26,874 bases of DNA, taken from the NCBI GenBank assembly GCA_910584685.1, contig CAJUAO010000029.1, positions 1-26,874 on the forward strand, written 5' to 3'. Position 1 is the first letter of the stretch; each line of letters begins with the position of its first letter. The position numbers and the translations under genes are program-made. The notes under the pieces are model-generated. The model made no database searches and was not told the DNA's origin. It saw nothing but the letters and a program-made list of their open reading frames with translations. This DNA is from an uncultured Lachnospiraceae bacterium (GTDB lineage: Bacteria; Bacillota; Clostridia; Lachnospirales; Lachnospiraceae). Shown here one piece after another: positions 7,558 to 15,792 of this stretch.

Positions 7558-9981
7558 ATGAATATAAAAATCGGAACAAGAGGCTCAAGGCTGGCGCTTA
7601 AACAAACGGAATACGTAATAGGCAGATTAAGGGAAAAATATCCTGATAACTCCTATGAGGTTGTCATTATAAAGACAAAAGGCGATATCATTTCTGATAA
7701 GCCCTTAAGCAGTATTGGCTCTGTTGGGGTGTTTGTAAAGGAAATAGAGGAAAAGCTTAAGGCAGGCGATATAGATATGGCTGTCCACAGTATGAAGGAT
7801 ACGCCAACAGAGCCATCATCAGGGCTTGTATTTTCAAAGCTGTGGAAAAGAGAGGACAACAGGGATGCGCTTATAATAAACCGTAAGAAAAATCCACTGG
7901 AAAAAAATCTTATGGAGCTTGCGCCGGGGGCTGTTATAGGTACCGGAAGCATAAGACGCAAGGCTTTGCTTGGGACTCTGAGAAATAATATAAGCGTCAT
8001 AAATATAAGAGGAAACGTAGATACAAGGCTTAAGAAGATGGAGGAGGAGGGCTTCGACGGCATTGTGCTGGCGGCGGCAGGTCTTAAGCGTCTTGGAATG
8101 GAAGATATTATAGCCTGTTATTTCAGTGAGGATGAGATGGTGCCTGCTCCGGGCCAGGGAATTTTATCATTGGAATTAAGAGAAGAAGATTATGCATTAA
8201 GGGAAATGCTTGACAGCTTAAGTGATGAGGAAACAGACACAGAGGGAAGGGTTGAAAGAGAATTTTTAAGGGAAATGGGAGCAGACTGTCATATGCCTGT
8301 AGGGGCAAGCTGCAGGCTGTGTGAAAATAAAAAGGATTTATCCCTTAAGGTGTTCTTTGGAAGGAGCGACGGAAGCAAGACTGTCAAGGCAGAGGTAACA
8401 GGAAATAATCCTTGCGGACTGGCGCAGCTTGCAGCTAAGGAAATAAGAAAGCAGATGTCGGGAATGGTCTGGCTTGTTGGGGCAGGCCCCGGCGATACAG
8501 GGCTGTTGACGTTAAAAGGTAAGGAAATTATAGAAAATGCAGACTGCATAGTATATGACAGGCTGGTAAATGAAGAAATACTCAGCCTTTGCAAAAATAC
8601 ATGTGAAAAAATATATGCAGGCAAGGAAAATCAATATCACACCATGAGGCAGGAGGATATAAACGGGCTCCTCATAAAAAAATCACTGGAATATGACAAT
8701 GTGGTAAGGCTAAAAGGAGGCGACCCTTATGTGTTTGGCAGAGGCGGCGAGGAGGGACTTGCCCTTTTGCAGGCAGGAGTCTTTTTTGAAACAATACCCG
8801 GCGTAACCTCGGCAATCGCGGGGCTTTCATATGCGAAAATACCAATAACCCACAGAGGAATAGCAGGAGGAGTAAGAATAGTTACCGCTCATAATAAAAA
8901 GGATGAGCCGTTGGAATTAGATTTTGAAAGCATGGCAGGAGGAAACGAAACGCTTGTATTTATGATGGGATTATCAAAGCTTGATGAAATCTGCGAAAGT
9001 CTTTTAAAGGCAGGTATGAACAAGAACATGCCTGTGGCGGTAATATCAAACGCCACGACAAAGGCGCAAAAAACCGTAACGGCTAAGCTTTGCGATATAG
9101 CCGGAGCGGTAAGGGAAGCAGACGGGATAGTTTCACCTGCTCTTATTGTGGTTGGAAATGTGGTGAAGCTTAGAGAAAAGCTTAATGTGGAAGGCAGTCT
9201 TTCAGGATATGAAAATCATATTCAAAACCATATTCAAAGCATATCATGCCCTAAATACATTATACCAAAAATTGGAAGTGAAAAATCACGTCTGTCTGAC
9301 CTTGTGAGAGAAAAGGGCTGCAATCCTGTTGAAGTACAATTAGGCTCTATTGAAATCATTGACATAAATATAGATAAAAAATTATTACAGGATAAAAAGG
9401 CGGTTATATTTACAAGTGCAAACGGCGTAAAGGGCTTTTTTGAAAATTTGTATAAAAACAAGCTTGATGTAAGAAGCCTTGCCGGATTAGAAATAGCCGC
9501 CGTAGGACCGGGCACGGCAAAAGCCCTAAGAGCCTTTGGAATAACAGCGGATATAATGCCAAAAACCTATAACAGTGATGAATTGCTAAAGCTCATAGAG
9601 TTAAAAAATATTTCTTTAGGAGAAAGCATTTTATATATAAAAGGAAAAAATGTAAAAAACAGCCTTTCCGGTCAGCTGCAAAACACCATGAATATTACAT
9701 GCCTAGAGGTGTATGAAAATAAAAAAACAATTATCGGTGATGATGAAAAGCAGCGCATAATAAAAGAAACAAAATCCGCCGCCGGAATACTTTTTACCTG
9801 CGGGTCAAATGCAGAAAGGTTTTTTGAAATTATAACGCCTCAATTATATATGCAGACCTTATCAGATAAAAGGATAATCTCCATAGGGGAAAAATGCAGC
9901 GCCGTATTAAAAGCGCTGGGCTTAACAAATTATATTCAGGCTGAAACAGCCACATACGAAGGTATGGCAGATAAAATATAA
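7558..9981 (+). CDS. Trifunctional HemC-CobA-HemD fusion
   Basis: This 807-aa protein carries three consecutive tetrapyrrole enzymes. Residues 1-~300 are hydroxymethylbilane synthase (HemC): catalytic D81 in VHSMKDTP, and C244 in GADCHMPVGASC, which holds the dipyrromethane cofactor. Residues ~303-545 are uroporphyrinogen-III C-methyltransferase (CobA): VWLVGAGPGDTGLLTLKG, then RLKGGDPYVFGRGGEE near 383-398. Residues ~564-807 are uroporphyrinogen-III synthase (HemD), more divergent, with FTSANGVKGFF and a late FTCGSNAERFF. The fused order takes porphobilinogen to precorrin-2 in one chain. CobA-HemD fusions are common in Firmicutes; adding HemC is less common. A GGGGG-rich site precedes the ATG. 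Last gene of the operon, with no clear terminator after it. Confidence 0.95.
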   Translation: MNIKIGTRGSRLALKQTEYVIGRLREKYPDNSYEVVIIKTKGDIISDKPLSSIGSVGVFVKEIEEKLKAGDIDMAVHSMKDTPTEPSSGLVFSKLWKREDNRDALIINRKKNPLEKNLMELAPGAVIGTGSIRRKALLGTLRNNISVINIRGNVDTRLKKMEEEGFDGIVLAAAGLKRLGMEDIIACYFSEDEMVPAPGQGILSLELREEDYALREMLDSLSDEETDTEGRVEREFLREMGADCHMPVGASCRLCENKKDLSLKVFFGRSDGSKTVKAEVTGNNPCGLAQLAAKEIRKQMSGMVWLVGAGPGDTGLLTLKGKEIIENADCIVYDRLVNEEILSLCKNTCEKIYAGKENQYHTMRQEDINGLLIKKSLEYDNVVRLKGGDPYVFGRGGEEGLALLQAGVFFETIPGVTSAIAGLSYAKIPITHRGIAGGVRIVTAHNKKDEPLELDFESMAGGNETLVFMMGLSKLDEICESLLKAGMNKNMPVAVISNATTKAQKTVTAKLCDIAGAVREADGIVSPALIVVGNVVKLREKLNVEGSLSGYENHIQNHIQSISCPKYIIPKIGSEKSRLSDLVREKGCNPVEVQLGSIEIIDINIDKKLLQDKKAVIFTSANGVKGFFENLYKNKLDVRSLAGLEIAAVGPGTAKALRAFGITADIMPKTYNSDELLKLIELKNISLGESILYIKGKNVKNSLSGQLQNTMNITCLEVYENKKTIIGDDEKQRIIKETKSAAGILFTCGSNAERFFEIITPQLYMQTLSDKRIISIGEKCSAVLKALGLTNYIQAETATYEGMADKI

Positions 9982-10037
9982 AGCCATGGCAGACTAAGCT
10001 TAACGGACTAAGCAGCCACATAATAAGCAGCTGCATA

Positions 10038-11099
10038 TTAAACAGCAGCAGACTTAAACAATTCCAGTCCTCCGAAAATGTACATGACATATTCCACTCC
10101 GATGGCTACAATCACCACCAGCGCAGATATAATAAACCCATGTATCATCGGTCGTATGCCTGCGCTTTTCATATCCCTGAAGCTTGTGTTAAGGCCGATA
10201 GCGGCAAGTGCTGCAACCATAAGAAATTTGCTTATCTCCTTGGCGCAGGATGAAACGGCTTCAGGAAATCCAAAAATACTGTTTACAATGGCAAGACCGA
10301 CAAAACCTAAAATAAACCAGGGAATAATTTTGGTAAAGCTGACATTTGCGTGAAGCTCAGAGGCTTCTCCGTTTTCTGCAGAAGCCTTTTTCTTAAGGCG
10401 GATATTGACAAGCGCAAATATTATAACGGTAGGAATAATTACAAGCGTACGCGTAAGCTTAACCATAGTGGCAAAGTCGCCTGCTCCCTCTGAATATCCG
10501 TAGCCTGCGGCTACCACGCTGGAGGTGTCGTTAACCGCAGTTCCGGTCCAAAGCCCATATGCAATATCAGTAAGTCCCATTGCGTTTCCTACAATAGGAA
10601 AAAGAATTATCATGGCCATATCAAAAAGAAAGGTGGCAGACATTGCATAGGCTATATCGCTGTCCTTAGCGTCAATGGTAGGAGCTATAGCGGCAATGGC
10701 AGAGCCGCCGCATATTCCTGTTCCGGCAGATATAAGGTTTGACAGCTTCCAGTTAAGGCCAAGAGCCCTTCCTATAAAATATCCCCCTCCAAAGCAGGTA
10801 AGAAGTGTAAACAGCATTACAAGAAGGGACATTTTTCCAATATTTAAAATCACGGTAATATTTAAGGATGCGCCTAAAAGAATAATGGCAAATTTCAATA
10901 TCTTTTTTGATGTAAATTTTAATCCAACTGCAAGCTCCTCATTTGGAGTCCAAAAATAATTAATAATTATACCTATAAACATAGCTATAACGGCGCCGCC
11001 TATAAGATGCACCGGTAGCAGCCCCTCTAAAAATACCGATATTGCAGCTATAACTAATGAAATAAGTATCCCCGGAATATAATTTAAAATTTTTTTCAT
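10038..11099 (-). CDS. YeiH family putative sulfate exporter
   Basis: A 353-aa membrane protein of the YeiH/UPF0324 family (Cons_hypoth698), with about ten transmembrane helices. Conserved-looking glycine-rich stretches include SAGTGICGGSAIAAIAPTI, GTAVNDTSSVVAAGYGY and LAAIGLNTSFRDMKSAGIRPM. The family is annotated as putative sulfate exporters; transport evidence is thin. A GGAGG site lies just before the ATG. It is convergent with the siroheme operon (56-nt gap) and so joins a second anion carrier to the sulfite island. Its leader must cross, or start within, the triple repeat at 11125-11367. No promoter was resolved. Confidence 0.85.
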   Translation of the reverse strand: MKKILNYIPGILISLVIAAISVFLEGLLPVHLIGGAVIAMFIGIIINYFWTPNEELAVGLKFTSKKILKFAIILLGASLNITVILNIGKMSLLVMLFTLLTCFGGGYFIGRALGLNWKLSNLISAGTGICGGSAIAAIAPTIDAKDSDIAYAMSATFLFDMAMIILFPIVGNAMGLTDIAYGLWTGTAVNDTSSVVAAGYGYSEGAGDFATMVKLTRTLVIIPTVIIFALVNIRLKKKASAENGEASELHANVSFTKIIPWFILGFVGLAIVNSIFGFPEAVSSCAKEISKFLMVAALAAIGLNTSFRDMKSAGIRPMIHGFIISALVVIVAIGVEYVMYIFGGLELFKSAAV

Positions 11100-11124
11100 A
11101 GCATCCTCCGTTTTTTTATATAAT

Positions 11125-11367
11125 TAGGAAAGTACTTCATGCAGTCAACAAGTTTGGCGGAGCCAAACTTGCAAGTCTCGGCTTTAGACGAGACTTTTTT
11201 AATATATAGGAAATTCCGACACGCAAGCCACAAATTCGGCAGGGCCGAATTTGCAAGTCTCGGCTTTAGACGAGACTTTTTTAATATATAGGAAATTCCG
11301 TCACGCAAGCCACAAATTCAGCAGAGCTGAATTTGCAAGTGTCGGCTTTAGACGACACTTTTTTATT
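11125..11367 (+). repeat. Three tandem units of a double-hairpin terminator-like repeat
   Basis: Three ~81-bp units (about 11125-11205, 11207-11286, 11289-11367). Each opens with TAGGAAA and holds two hairpins. The first stem reads CAAGTTTGGC/GCCAAACTTG in unit 1, CAAATTCGGC/GCCGAATTTG in unit 2 and CAAATTCAGC/GCTGAATTTG in unit 3. The second is AAGTCTCG/CGAGACTT (units 1 and 2) or AAGTGTCG/CGACACTT (unit 3), then a T run. Paired bases change together, which supports folding as RNA. The T runs point rightward, yet no rightward gene ends here. Further members lie at 7433-7522 (inverted), 25228-25304 and, as a head fragment, 19048-19081. The rest of the gap to 11635 holds a possible weak fragment near 11418 and the promoter below. 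Confidence 0.9.
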
Positions 11368-11521
11368 ATGCGTAAAACTCCAAATATTATTAGTTTATTC
11401 ATAAAAAACTTTTTTGACTAGGAAAGTCCAAGTCTTATTTAAACCCGCAAATATCACATAAGCTAAGGTTGAATAATAACGCTGTACTACTGTGACAGAG
11501 GGTTTGCAGTATCAGGCTTCC

Positions 11522-11550
11522 TTGACATTAAATTATAAACACATTATAAT
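11522..11550 (+). promoter_or_regulatory. Consensus sigma-A promoter for the aminopeptidase/eutH pair
   Basis: TTGACA at 11522-11527 and TATAAT at 11545-11550 are separated by 17 bp, a perfect vegetative promoter. It predicts a leader of about 80 nt before the start at 11636. AGCCC (about 11563) and GGGCT (about 11599) could pair within that leader. Confidence 0.85.
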
Positions 11551-11635
11551 TTTTACAGGCAGCCCAAAGACACTTAAATTAATTTTTTCGATGAAATATG
11601 GGCTTTAATGCAGGGGAAAGGAGTGATTGTTAAAA

Positions 11636-12898
11636 ATGAATAAAGAATTTTATAGTAATAACAGACAGGAATTTTACAGGCAGATGAAGGAAAATTCCCT
11701 GCTTGTAATGTTTTCGGGGACAGAGGTAAGAAAGACTAATGATGAGTTTTATCCTTTTTATACGGACAGAAATTTTTTGTATCTTACTGGACTGGACGGA
11801 AAGGAGCTGGCTTTAATAGCCAGAAAGGATAAAGAAGGAGGTATACAGGAGAAAATTTTTATTCTGCCTCCTGATTTACTTAAGGAGCGTTGGACGGGAG
11901 CGCGAATAAAGCCGGAGCAGGCCCAGGAGCTTTCGGGAATAGATAATATAGGATATGTGGGAGAATTTGAGGAGGAATTTCATCGTCTTGCCACAACAGG
12001 AAATTATAGTTATCTGTATCTTGACCTTTACCGGGTATCGCCGTCAGACAGGAACCAGCCTGCTCATATGCTTTTAAAGCGTATGGCAGAGAATTATCCA
12101 TATCTTAAAATTGAAAATGCAAATATTATTCTTCGCCGCCTTCGGACGATAAAACAGCCTTGTGAGATTGAAGCCATGAAGAAGGCAGAGAAGATTACCT
12201 GCGAGGGCATAACAGCCATGATGAAAGCATCTAAGCCCGGAATGTATGAGTATCAGTATAAGGCGGTATTTGATTATGTGTTAGGCCAGTACGGACCTCA
12301 GGGGCCTGCATTTCCATCCATTATTTCAGCAGGAAAAAATAATTTCTGTATTCATTATTATGCTTATAAGGGGCAGGCAATGGACGGAGATATGGTGCTG
12401 AATGATGTGGGGGCATGGCATGATTATCTGATGAACGATGTGTCCAGAGGATGGCCGTGTAATGGAAAATTCAGCGAAAGGCAGCGGCTTTTGTATGAAT
12501 GTGCCTTAAACACTTCAAATCATATGTTTGATATTATTAAGCCGGGTATGAAAATGATGGAGGTGGATGCGACTGCCCGCCGATACAATGCAGAGCTTTT
12601 AGTTGAGGAAGGAGTGTTAGATACTCCCGAAAATATAGGAACTTACATGTGGCATGGGGGAGCCCATCACGTAGGCTTTGACGTACATGATGCGGTAGAA
12701 GCGCCGGAGGTTATTGCGCCGGGCATGGTATTTTGCGTGGATATTGGAATTTACCATGAGGAATGGGGTATCGGCTTTAGGCTGGAGGATAACTGCCTTG
12801 TTACGGAAGCAGGCTGTGAAAATCTGTCGGCAGTCACTCCAAGAACAATAGAAGAGATTGAGGATACCATGCAAAAGGGCTTTGTTCCCGGATTTTAA
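11636..12898 (+). CDS. M24 family Xaa-Pro aminopeptidase-like protein
   Basis: A cytosolic metallopeptidase-like protein of 420 aa: an N-terminal creatinase/aminopeptidase-P domain (~1-165) and a C-terminal pita-bread M24 domain. Expected metal ligands are D257 (LNDVGAW), D268 (MNDVSRGWP), H344 (GAHHVGFDVHD) and E384 (RLEDN). At the fifth ligand, usually Glu in an EPGIY-type motif, this protein has D369 in CVDIGIY. If active it should remove N-terminal residues preceding proline. The start is uncertain: ATG at 11636 lies 12 nt after AAGGAG, while an in-frame TTG at 11627 lies only 3 nt after it, so I chose the ATG. It is followed 31 nt later by the EutH-like gene, probably as one operon. Confidence 0.88.
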   Translation: MNKEFYSNNRQEFYRQMKENSLLVMFSGTEVRKTNDEFYPFYTDRNFLYLTGLDGKELALIARKDKEGGIQEKIFILPPDLLKERWTGARIKPEQAQELSGIDNIGYVGEFEEEFHRLATTGNYSYLYLDLYRVSPSDRNQPAHMLLKRMAENYPYLKIENANIILRRLRTIKQPCEIEAMKKAEKITCEGITAMMKASKPGMYEYQYKAVFDYVLGQYGPQGPAFPSIISAGKNNFCIHYYAYKGQAMDGDMVLNDVGAWHDYLMNDVSRGWPCNGKFSERQRLLYECALNTSNHMFDIIKPGMKMMEVDATARRYNAELLVEEGVLDTPENIGTYMWHGGAHHVGFDVHDAVEAPEVIAPGMVFCVDIGIYHEEWGIGFRLEDNCLVTEAGCENLSAVTPRTIEEIEDTMQKGFVPGF

Positions 12899-12929
12899 TG
12901 CATGATACATAAAGAGGTAGTCAGGAAAT

Positions 12930-13997
12930 ATGAATCAGATACTTATGGTAATTATAGCCGGGGGAGCTGTGCTTGGGGGAATAGACAGGCTTTTGGGAAA
13001 CAGGCTTGGATATGGTGACAAATTTGAGGAGGGCTTCAGGCTCCTTGGGCCTACGGCATTGTCAATGGCGGGAATGATTTGTCTGGCTCCGGCTCTTGCC
13101 GACGCTTTAGGGCGGCTCATAGTCCCCTTTTACAAGGCTATCGGCGTTGACCCTTCCATGTTTGGCGGCGTATTTGCTATTGACATGGGCGGATATCAGA
13201 TGGCTAAGGAGCTGGCGGTGGACGGCAGAATTGGAAGCTACGGGGGAATAGTTGTATCGGCAATATTCGGCTGTACCTTAGTTTTTACTATTCCTGTGGG
13301 AATGGGAATGATACAAAAGGAGGATAAGAGCTTTTTTGCCAAGGGAATTATGCTGGGGCTTGCAGCAATGCCGGCAGGACTCCTTGCCGGAGGCATTCTT
13401 TCCGGGCTGTCCTTAAAGGAGTGTATTCATCAAAATATACCCGTATTTATATCAGCCTTACTACTGTTGCTGGGACTGTGGAGGATACAGGATAAAATGA
13501 TAAAGGGCTTTTGCATTTTTGCAGGGGGAATACGGGCGTTAGTCACTGTGGGACTGGTGCTTGCGGCGGTAAAATCCCTCTGCGGCTGGTGTCCTGTACC
13601 AGGGCTTGCGCCAATAGAGGAGGCTATGAGCGTTGTATCGTCTATTGGCGTGGTTTTGCTGGGAAGCCTTCCTGCGGCGGAGCTTTTGCGCCGTCTCCTT
13701 GAGCCTGTTTTTTCACGTCTGGGGAAAATGCTTAAGCTAAAGCCTCAAAGCCTTACCGGAATGCTTTTGGGGCTTGTAAGCGCCATTCCTGCGTTTTCTA
13801 TGTATAAGGATATGGATTCCAAGGGAAAGGTTGCCGTGGGAGCATTTCTTGTAAGCGGAACAAGTCTGCTGGCGGCCCATATGGGCTTTACAGTCAGTGT
13901 GGAGCCGGAAATGCTTACTCCGCTCCTTGCAGGGAAAATATGCGGAGCCCTTGCAGGCGCTGTGCTTGCAATGTATTTTCAGAGAAAATCCTATTGA
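12930..13997 (+). CDS. EutH-like ethanolamine permease family protein
   Basis: A 355-aa protein with about ten or eleven transmembrane helices and the EutH-family segment FAIDMGGYQMAKEL (~82-95). It also has repeated glycine-rich helices and a late AIPAFSMYKDMDSKGK segment. EutH proteins promote ethanolamine uptake and normally sit in eut microcompartment operons. None of the eut enzymes or shell proteins is here; the only partner is the M24 peptidase 31 nt upstream. The actual substrate could therefore be ethanolamine used elsewhere, or another small amine. An AGAGGTAG site and a second AGGAAA precede the ATG. Family call is firm, substrate is not. Confidence 0.85.
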   Translation: MNQILMVIIAGGAVLGGIDRLLGNRLGYGDKFEEGFRLLGPTALSMAGMICLAPALADALGRLIVPFYKAIGVDPSMFGGVFAIDMGGYQMAKELAVDGRIGSYGGIVVSAIFGCTLVFTIPVGMGMIQKEDKSFFAKGIMLGLAAMPAGLLAGGILSGLSLKECIHQNIPVFISALLLLLGLWRIQDKMIKGFCIFAGGIRALVTVGLVLAAVKSLCGWCPVPGLAPIEEAMSVVSSIGVVLLGSLPAAELLRRLLEPVFSRLGKMLKLKPQSLTGMLLGLVSAIPAFSMYKDMDSKGKVAVGAFLVSGTSLLAAHMGFTVSVEPEMLTPLLAGKICGALAGAVLAMYFQRKSY

Positions 13998-14019
13998 TTA
14001 CATAGCAACAAGCAGTTGC

Positions 14020-14049
14020 TTGTCTTGTGACAGATTACAATGCTATAAT
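14020..14049 (+). promoter_or_regulatory. Probable promoter of the XRE/zinc-ribbon gene
   Basis: TTGTCT at 14020-14025, an 18-bp spacer and TATAAT at 14044-14049. Just before it, ACAAGCA-GT-TGCTTGT (around 14008-14023) forms a compact dyad that may end the eutH transcript or act as an operator. Confidence 0.55.
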
Positions 14050-14105
14050 ATGGGTAACAATTTTAAAAGAAAGCTTCAGGCTTTTTGGATATGGAGGATA
14101 ACTAT

Positions 14106-14549
14106 ATGGAGACAAAGGATGTTATAGCTGAATTACGAACAAAGGAGGGGCTTACACAGGAGGAGCTTGCAGGGAGGCTTTCCGTAACAAGACAGGCTGT
14201 TTCACGCTGGGAGATGGGAGAAACAACGCCAAATATAGAAACCTTAAAGCAGCTTTCAATTATGTTTAATGTTTCAATAAATACGCTTTTAGGCTCGCCG
14301 AATAAACTGATTTGCCAATGCTGCGGCATGCCCCTTGACGACGCGTCTATAAGCAGAGAGCCGGACGGCGCCTTTAACGAGGAGTATTGTAAGTGGTGTT
14401 ATACCGACGGAAAATTTGTTTATACAAATATTGGAGAGCTGATAGATTTTCTGGCAGAGCAAATGACAAATGATAATTGCTCTAAGGAACAGGCGCGTAC
14501 ATTTTTGGAGGAGCAGCTACCGAAGCTTAAGCATTGGAGCGCGGAATAA
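14106..14549 (+). CDS. XRE-type transcriptional regulator with C-terminal zinc ribbon
   Basis: A 147-aa protein. Residues ~5-62 form a Cro/C1-type helix-turn-helix (LTQEELAGRLSVTRQAVSRWEMG). Residues ~70-98 form a putative zinc ribbon, with C70 and C73 in CQCCGMPLDD and C95 and C98 in CKWC. It then ends in an acidic helical tail. This layout occurs in small Firmicutes regulators; the ligand and target are unknown. I chose the ATG at 14106 because GGAGG (14093-14097) sits 8 nt upstream. The frame is open further up to a TTG at 14085, but that start would put the ribosome site inside the gene. It is convergent with the sirtuin gene, with a shared terminator between. Confidence 0.85.
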   Translation: METKDVIAELRTKEGLTQEELAGRLSVTRQAVSRWEMGETTPNIETLKQLSIMFNVSINTLLGSPNKLICQCCGMPLDDASISREPDGAFNEEYCKWCYTDGKFVYTNIGELIDFLAEQMTNDNCSKEQARTFLEEQLPKLKHWSAE

Positions 14550-14567
14550 ATAATTTGGATAAATATT

Positions 14568-14600
14568 TTTAGGACCGGATTAAAGTTCTCCGGTCCTAAA
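14568..14600. terminator. Bidirectional terminator between regulator and sirtuin genes
   Basis: TTTAGGACCGGA (14568-14579) and TCCGGTCCTAAA (14589-14600) form a perfect 12-bp stem with a 9-nt loop. T-rich tracts lie on both sides when read in either direction, matching its place between two convergent genes. Confidence 0.9.
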
Positions 14601-14630
14601 TTAATTTCCATGCTTTCTTTTTCATTATCC

Positions 14631-15563
14631 TTAAAGATATTCACTGATTTTATTTAAAATATTATAAATATCTTCATTTATGCAAATTGATTTTCCGGCT
14701 ATTTCCTCTGGAGCATAAGCCTCTCCGCCATTCAGACATGCGTAGAAGGCGTTTTCCCATGTATTTGTCATATTCCAAAAGGGATATTTTATAATGGAAG
14801 GCGTATTATATCCTACCCCTAATTCTAAGAATAGAACCCTTGCATTTTTATGGCGTCTTAAAAACAGTTCATATCGCTCTGCCGCTCTGTACCATCCCTC
14901 GTCCTGAACAAAGGTATTGTCCGTCCTTAAATTCATGCTCATAGGCTTGCCGCATTTTGGGCAAAGGGGAATAAGTTCATCAGGCACAGACATTTTGGCG
15001 GTAATGCCCTTTGGCAGATAAAGGCTGTTATCGGAGTCAAGTTCAAATCCCTGGGCCTTTACCATATTCCGTATGGCCTCCTCATTGTCATAGGTTTTTT
15101 CGTGGCATGGCTTGCTGCATTGAAATAACCCATAATCGCCCTGTGTATAGTACAGTCTGTTTTTATCAAATCCCGATTTCTGAAAGCAATGGTCTACATT
15201 TGTAGTAATCACAAAATAATCTTTTTCCTTTATTAGCTTGTAAAGGGTTTGATAAAGGCCTTTTGGAGGATTCATATAACGGTTGATATAAACGTATCTG
15301 CTCCAGTATGCCCAGTTTTCGTTGAGGGTTTTATAGGGGTAAAAGCCACCTGCGTACATATCATCAAATTTATATATTTCTGCAAAATCATGAAAATATG
15401 TCTGAAACCGCTCAGCGCTGTATGTGAAACCGGCAGCGGTGGATAGACCCGCGCCTGCGCCGATTATGACGGCGTCTGCCTGTGTCAGCCTGCTGCATAA
15501 TTCCTTGCTCTTTTCTGAAATGCTTTGGGTTATTCTATTATTTTTTGATAAAGATAAACGCAT
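14631..15563 (-). CDS. Class M (SirTM-like) sirtuin, probable protein ADP-ribosyltransferase
   Basis: A 310-aa Sir2-fold NAD+-dependent enzyme. The NAD loop is GAGAGLSTAAGFTY (35-48), followed by TTNVDHCF (120-127). At the usual catalytic histidine of deacetylating sirtuins (HG) there is Q141-G142 in QGDYGLFQCS. Zinc ligands are C149/C153 and C201/C204. The late segment FLELGVGYNTPSIIKYPFW is characteristic of class M sirtuins, known in Staphylococcus and Streptococcus to ADP-ribosylate lipoylated GcvH-L. The Gln therefore predicts ADP-ribosyl transfer and little or no deacylation. Unlike the studied operons, no macrodomain hydrolase, GcvH-L or lipoate ligase is adjacent, so its target is unknown. 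A TAGGAGT site precedes the ATG. Confidence 0.88.
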   Translation of the reverse strand: MRLSLSKNNRITQSISEKSKELCSRLTQADAVIIGAGAGLSTAAGFTYSAERFQTYFHDFAEIYKFDDMYAGGFYPYKTLNENWAYWSRYVYINRYMNPPKGLYQTLYKLIKEKDYFVITTNVDHCFQKSGFDKNRLYYTQGDYGLFQCSKPCHEKTYDNEEAIRNMVKAQGFELDSDNSLYLPKGITAKMSVPDELIPLCPKCGKPMSMNLRTDNTFVQDEGWYRAAERYELFLRRHKNARVLFLELGVGYNTPSIIKYPFWNMTNTWENAFYACLNGGEAYAPEEIAGKSICINEDIYNILNKISEYL

Positions 15564-15763
15564 TTTTATTGACTCCTATATGCTTTCCTGCTGCTTTGTA
15601 CATGTTTATTCTATCAGAAATTCCAGAAGTATTAAAGTACGCACTTTTTTATTACATAGTTACAAAAAAGTAACTATTGAGAACAACTGCTTATAAAAAT
15701 TAAAGAAGATTCTCTAAGTATCCTATTGGCGTACATTATTTTCATTATTGAGAAAAAATATAG

Positions 15764-15792
15764 TTGCAATATACCCCCACGGGGTATATAAT
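15764..15792 (+). promoter_or_regulatory. Promoter of the csoR-copA operon
   Basis: TTGCAA at 15764-15769, a 17-bp spacer and a perfect TATAAT at 15787-15792. The spacer is filled by the CsoR operator, so bound repressor would block RNA polymerase. The start codon of csoR follows 24 nt after the -10. Confidence 0.8.
15769..15789. promoter_or_regulatory. CsoR copper operator
   Basis: ATATACCCC (15769-15777) and GGGGTATAT (15781-15789) form a perfect 9-bp inverted repeat around a CAC centre. This matches the known C/G-tract CsoR operator architecture. It lies between the -35 and -10 of the operon that encodes CsoR itself, so autoregulation released by Cu(I) is expected. Confidence 0.9.

Noticed and set aside
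11125..11367. Tandem repeats as a possible CRISPR array
   Set aside because: Units are ~81 bp with internal hairpins and a T run. They are contiguous, lack unique spacers, and no cas genes are present.
14631..15563. Call as a classical Sir2 NAD-dependent deacetylase
   Set aside because: The catalytic HG is replaced by QG and the C-terminal signature is of class M sirtuins, so deacylation is unlikely.
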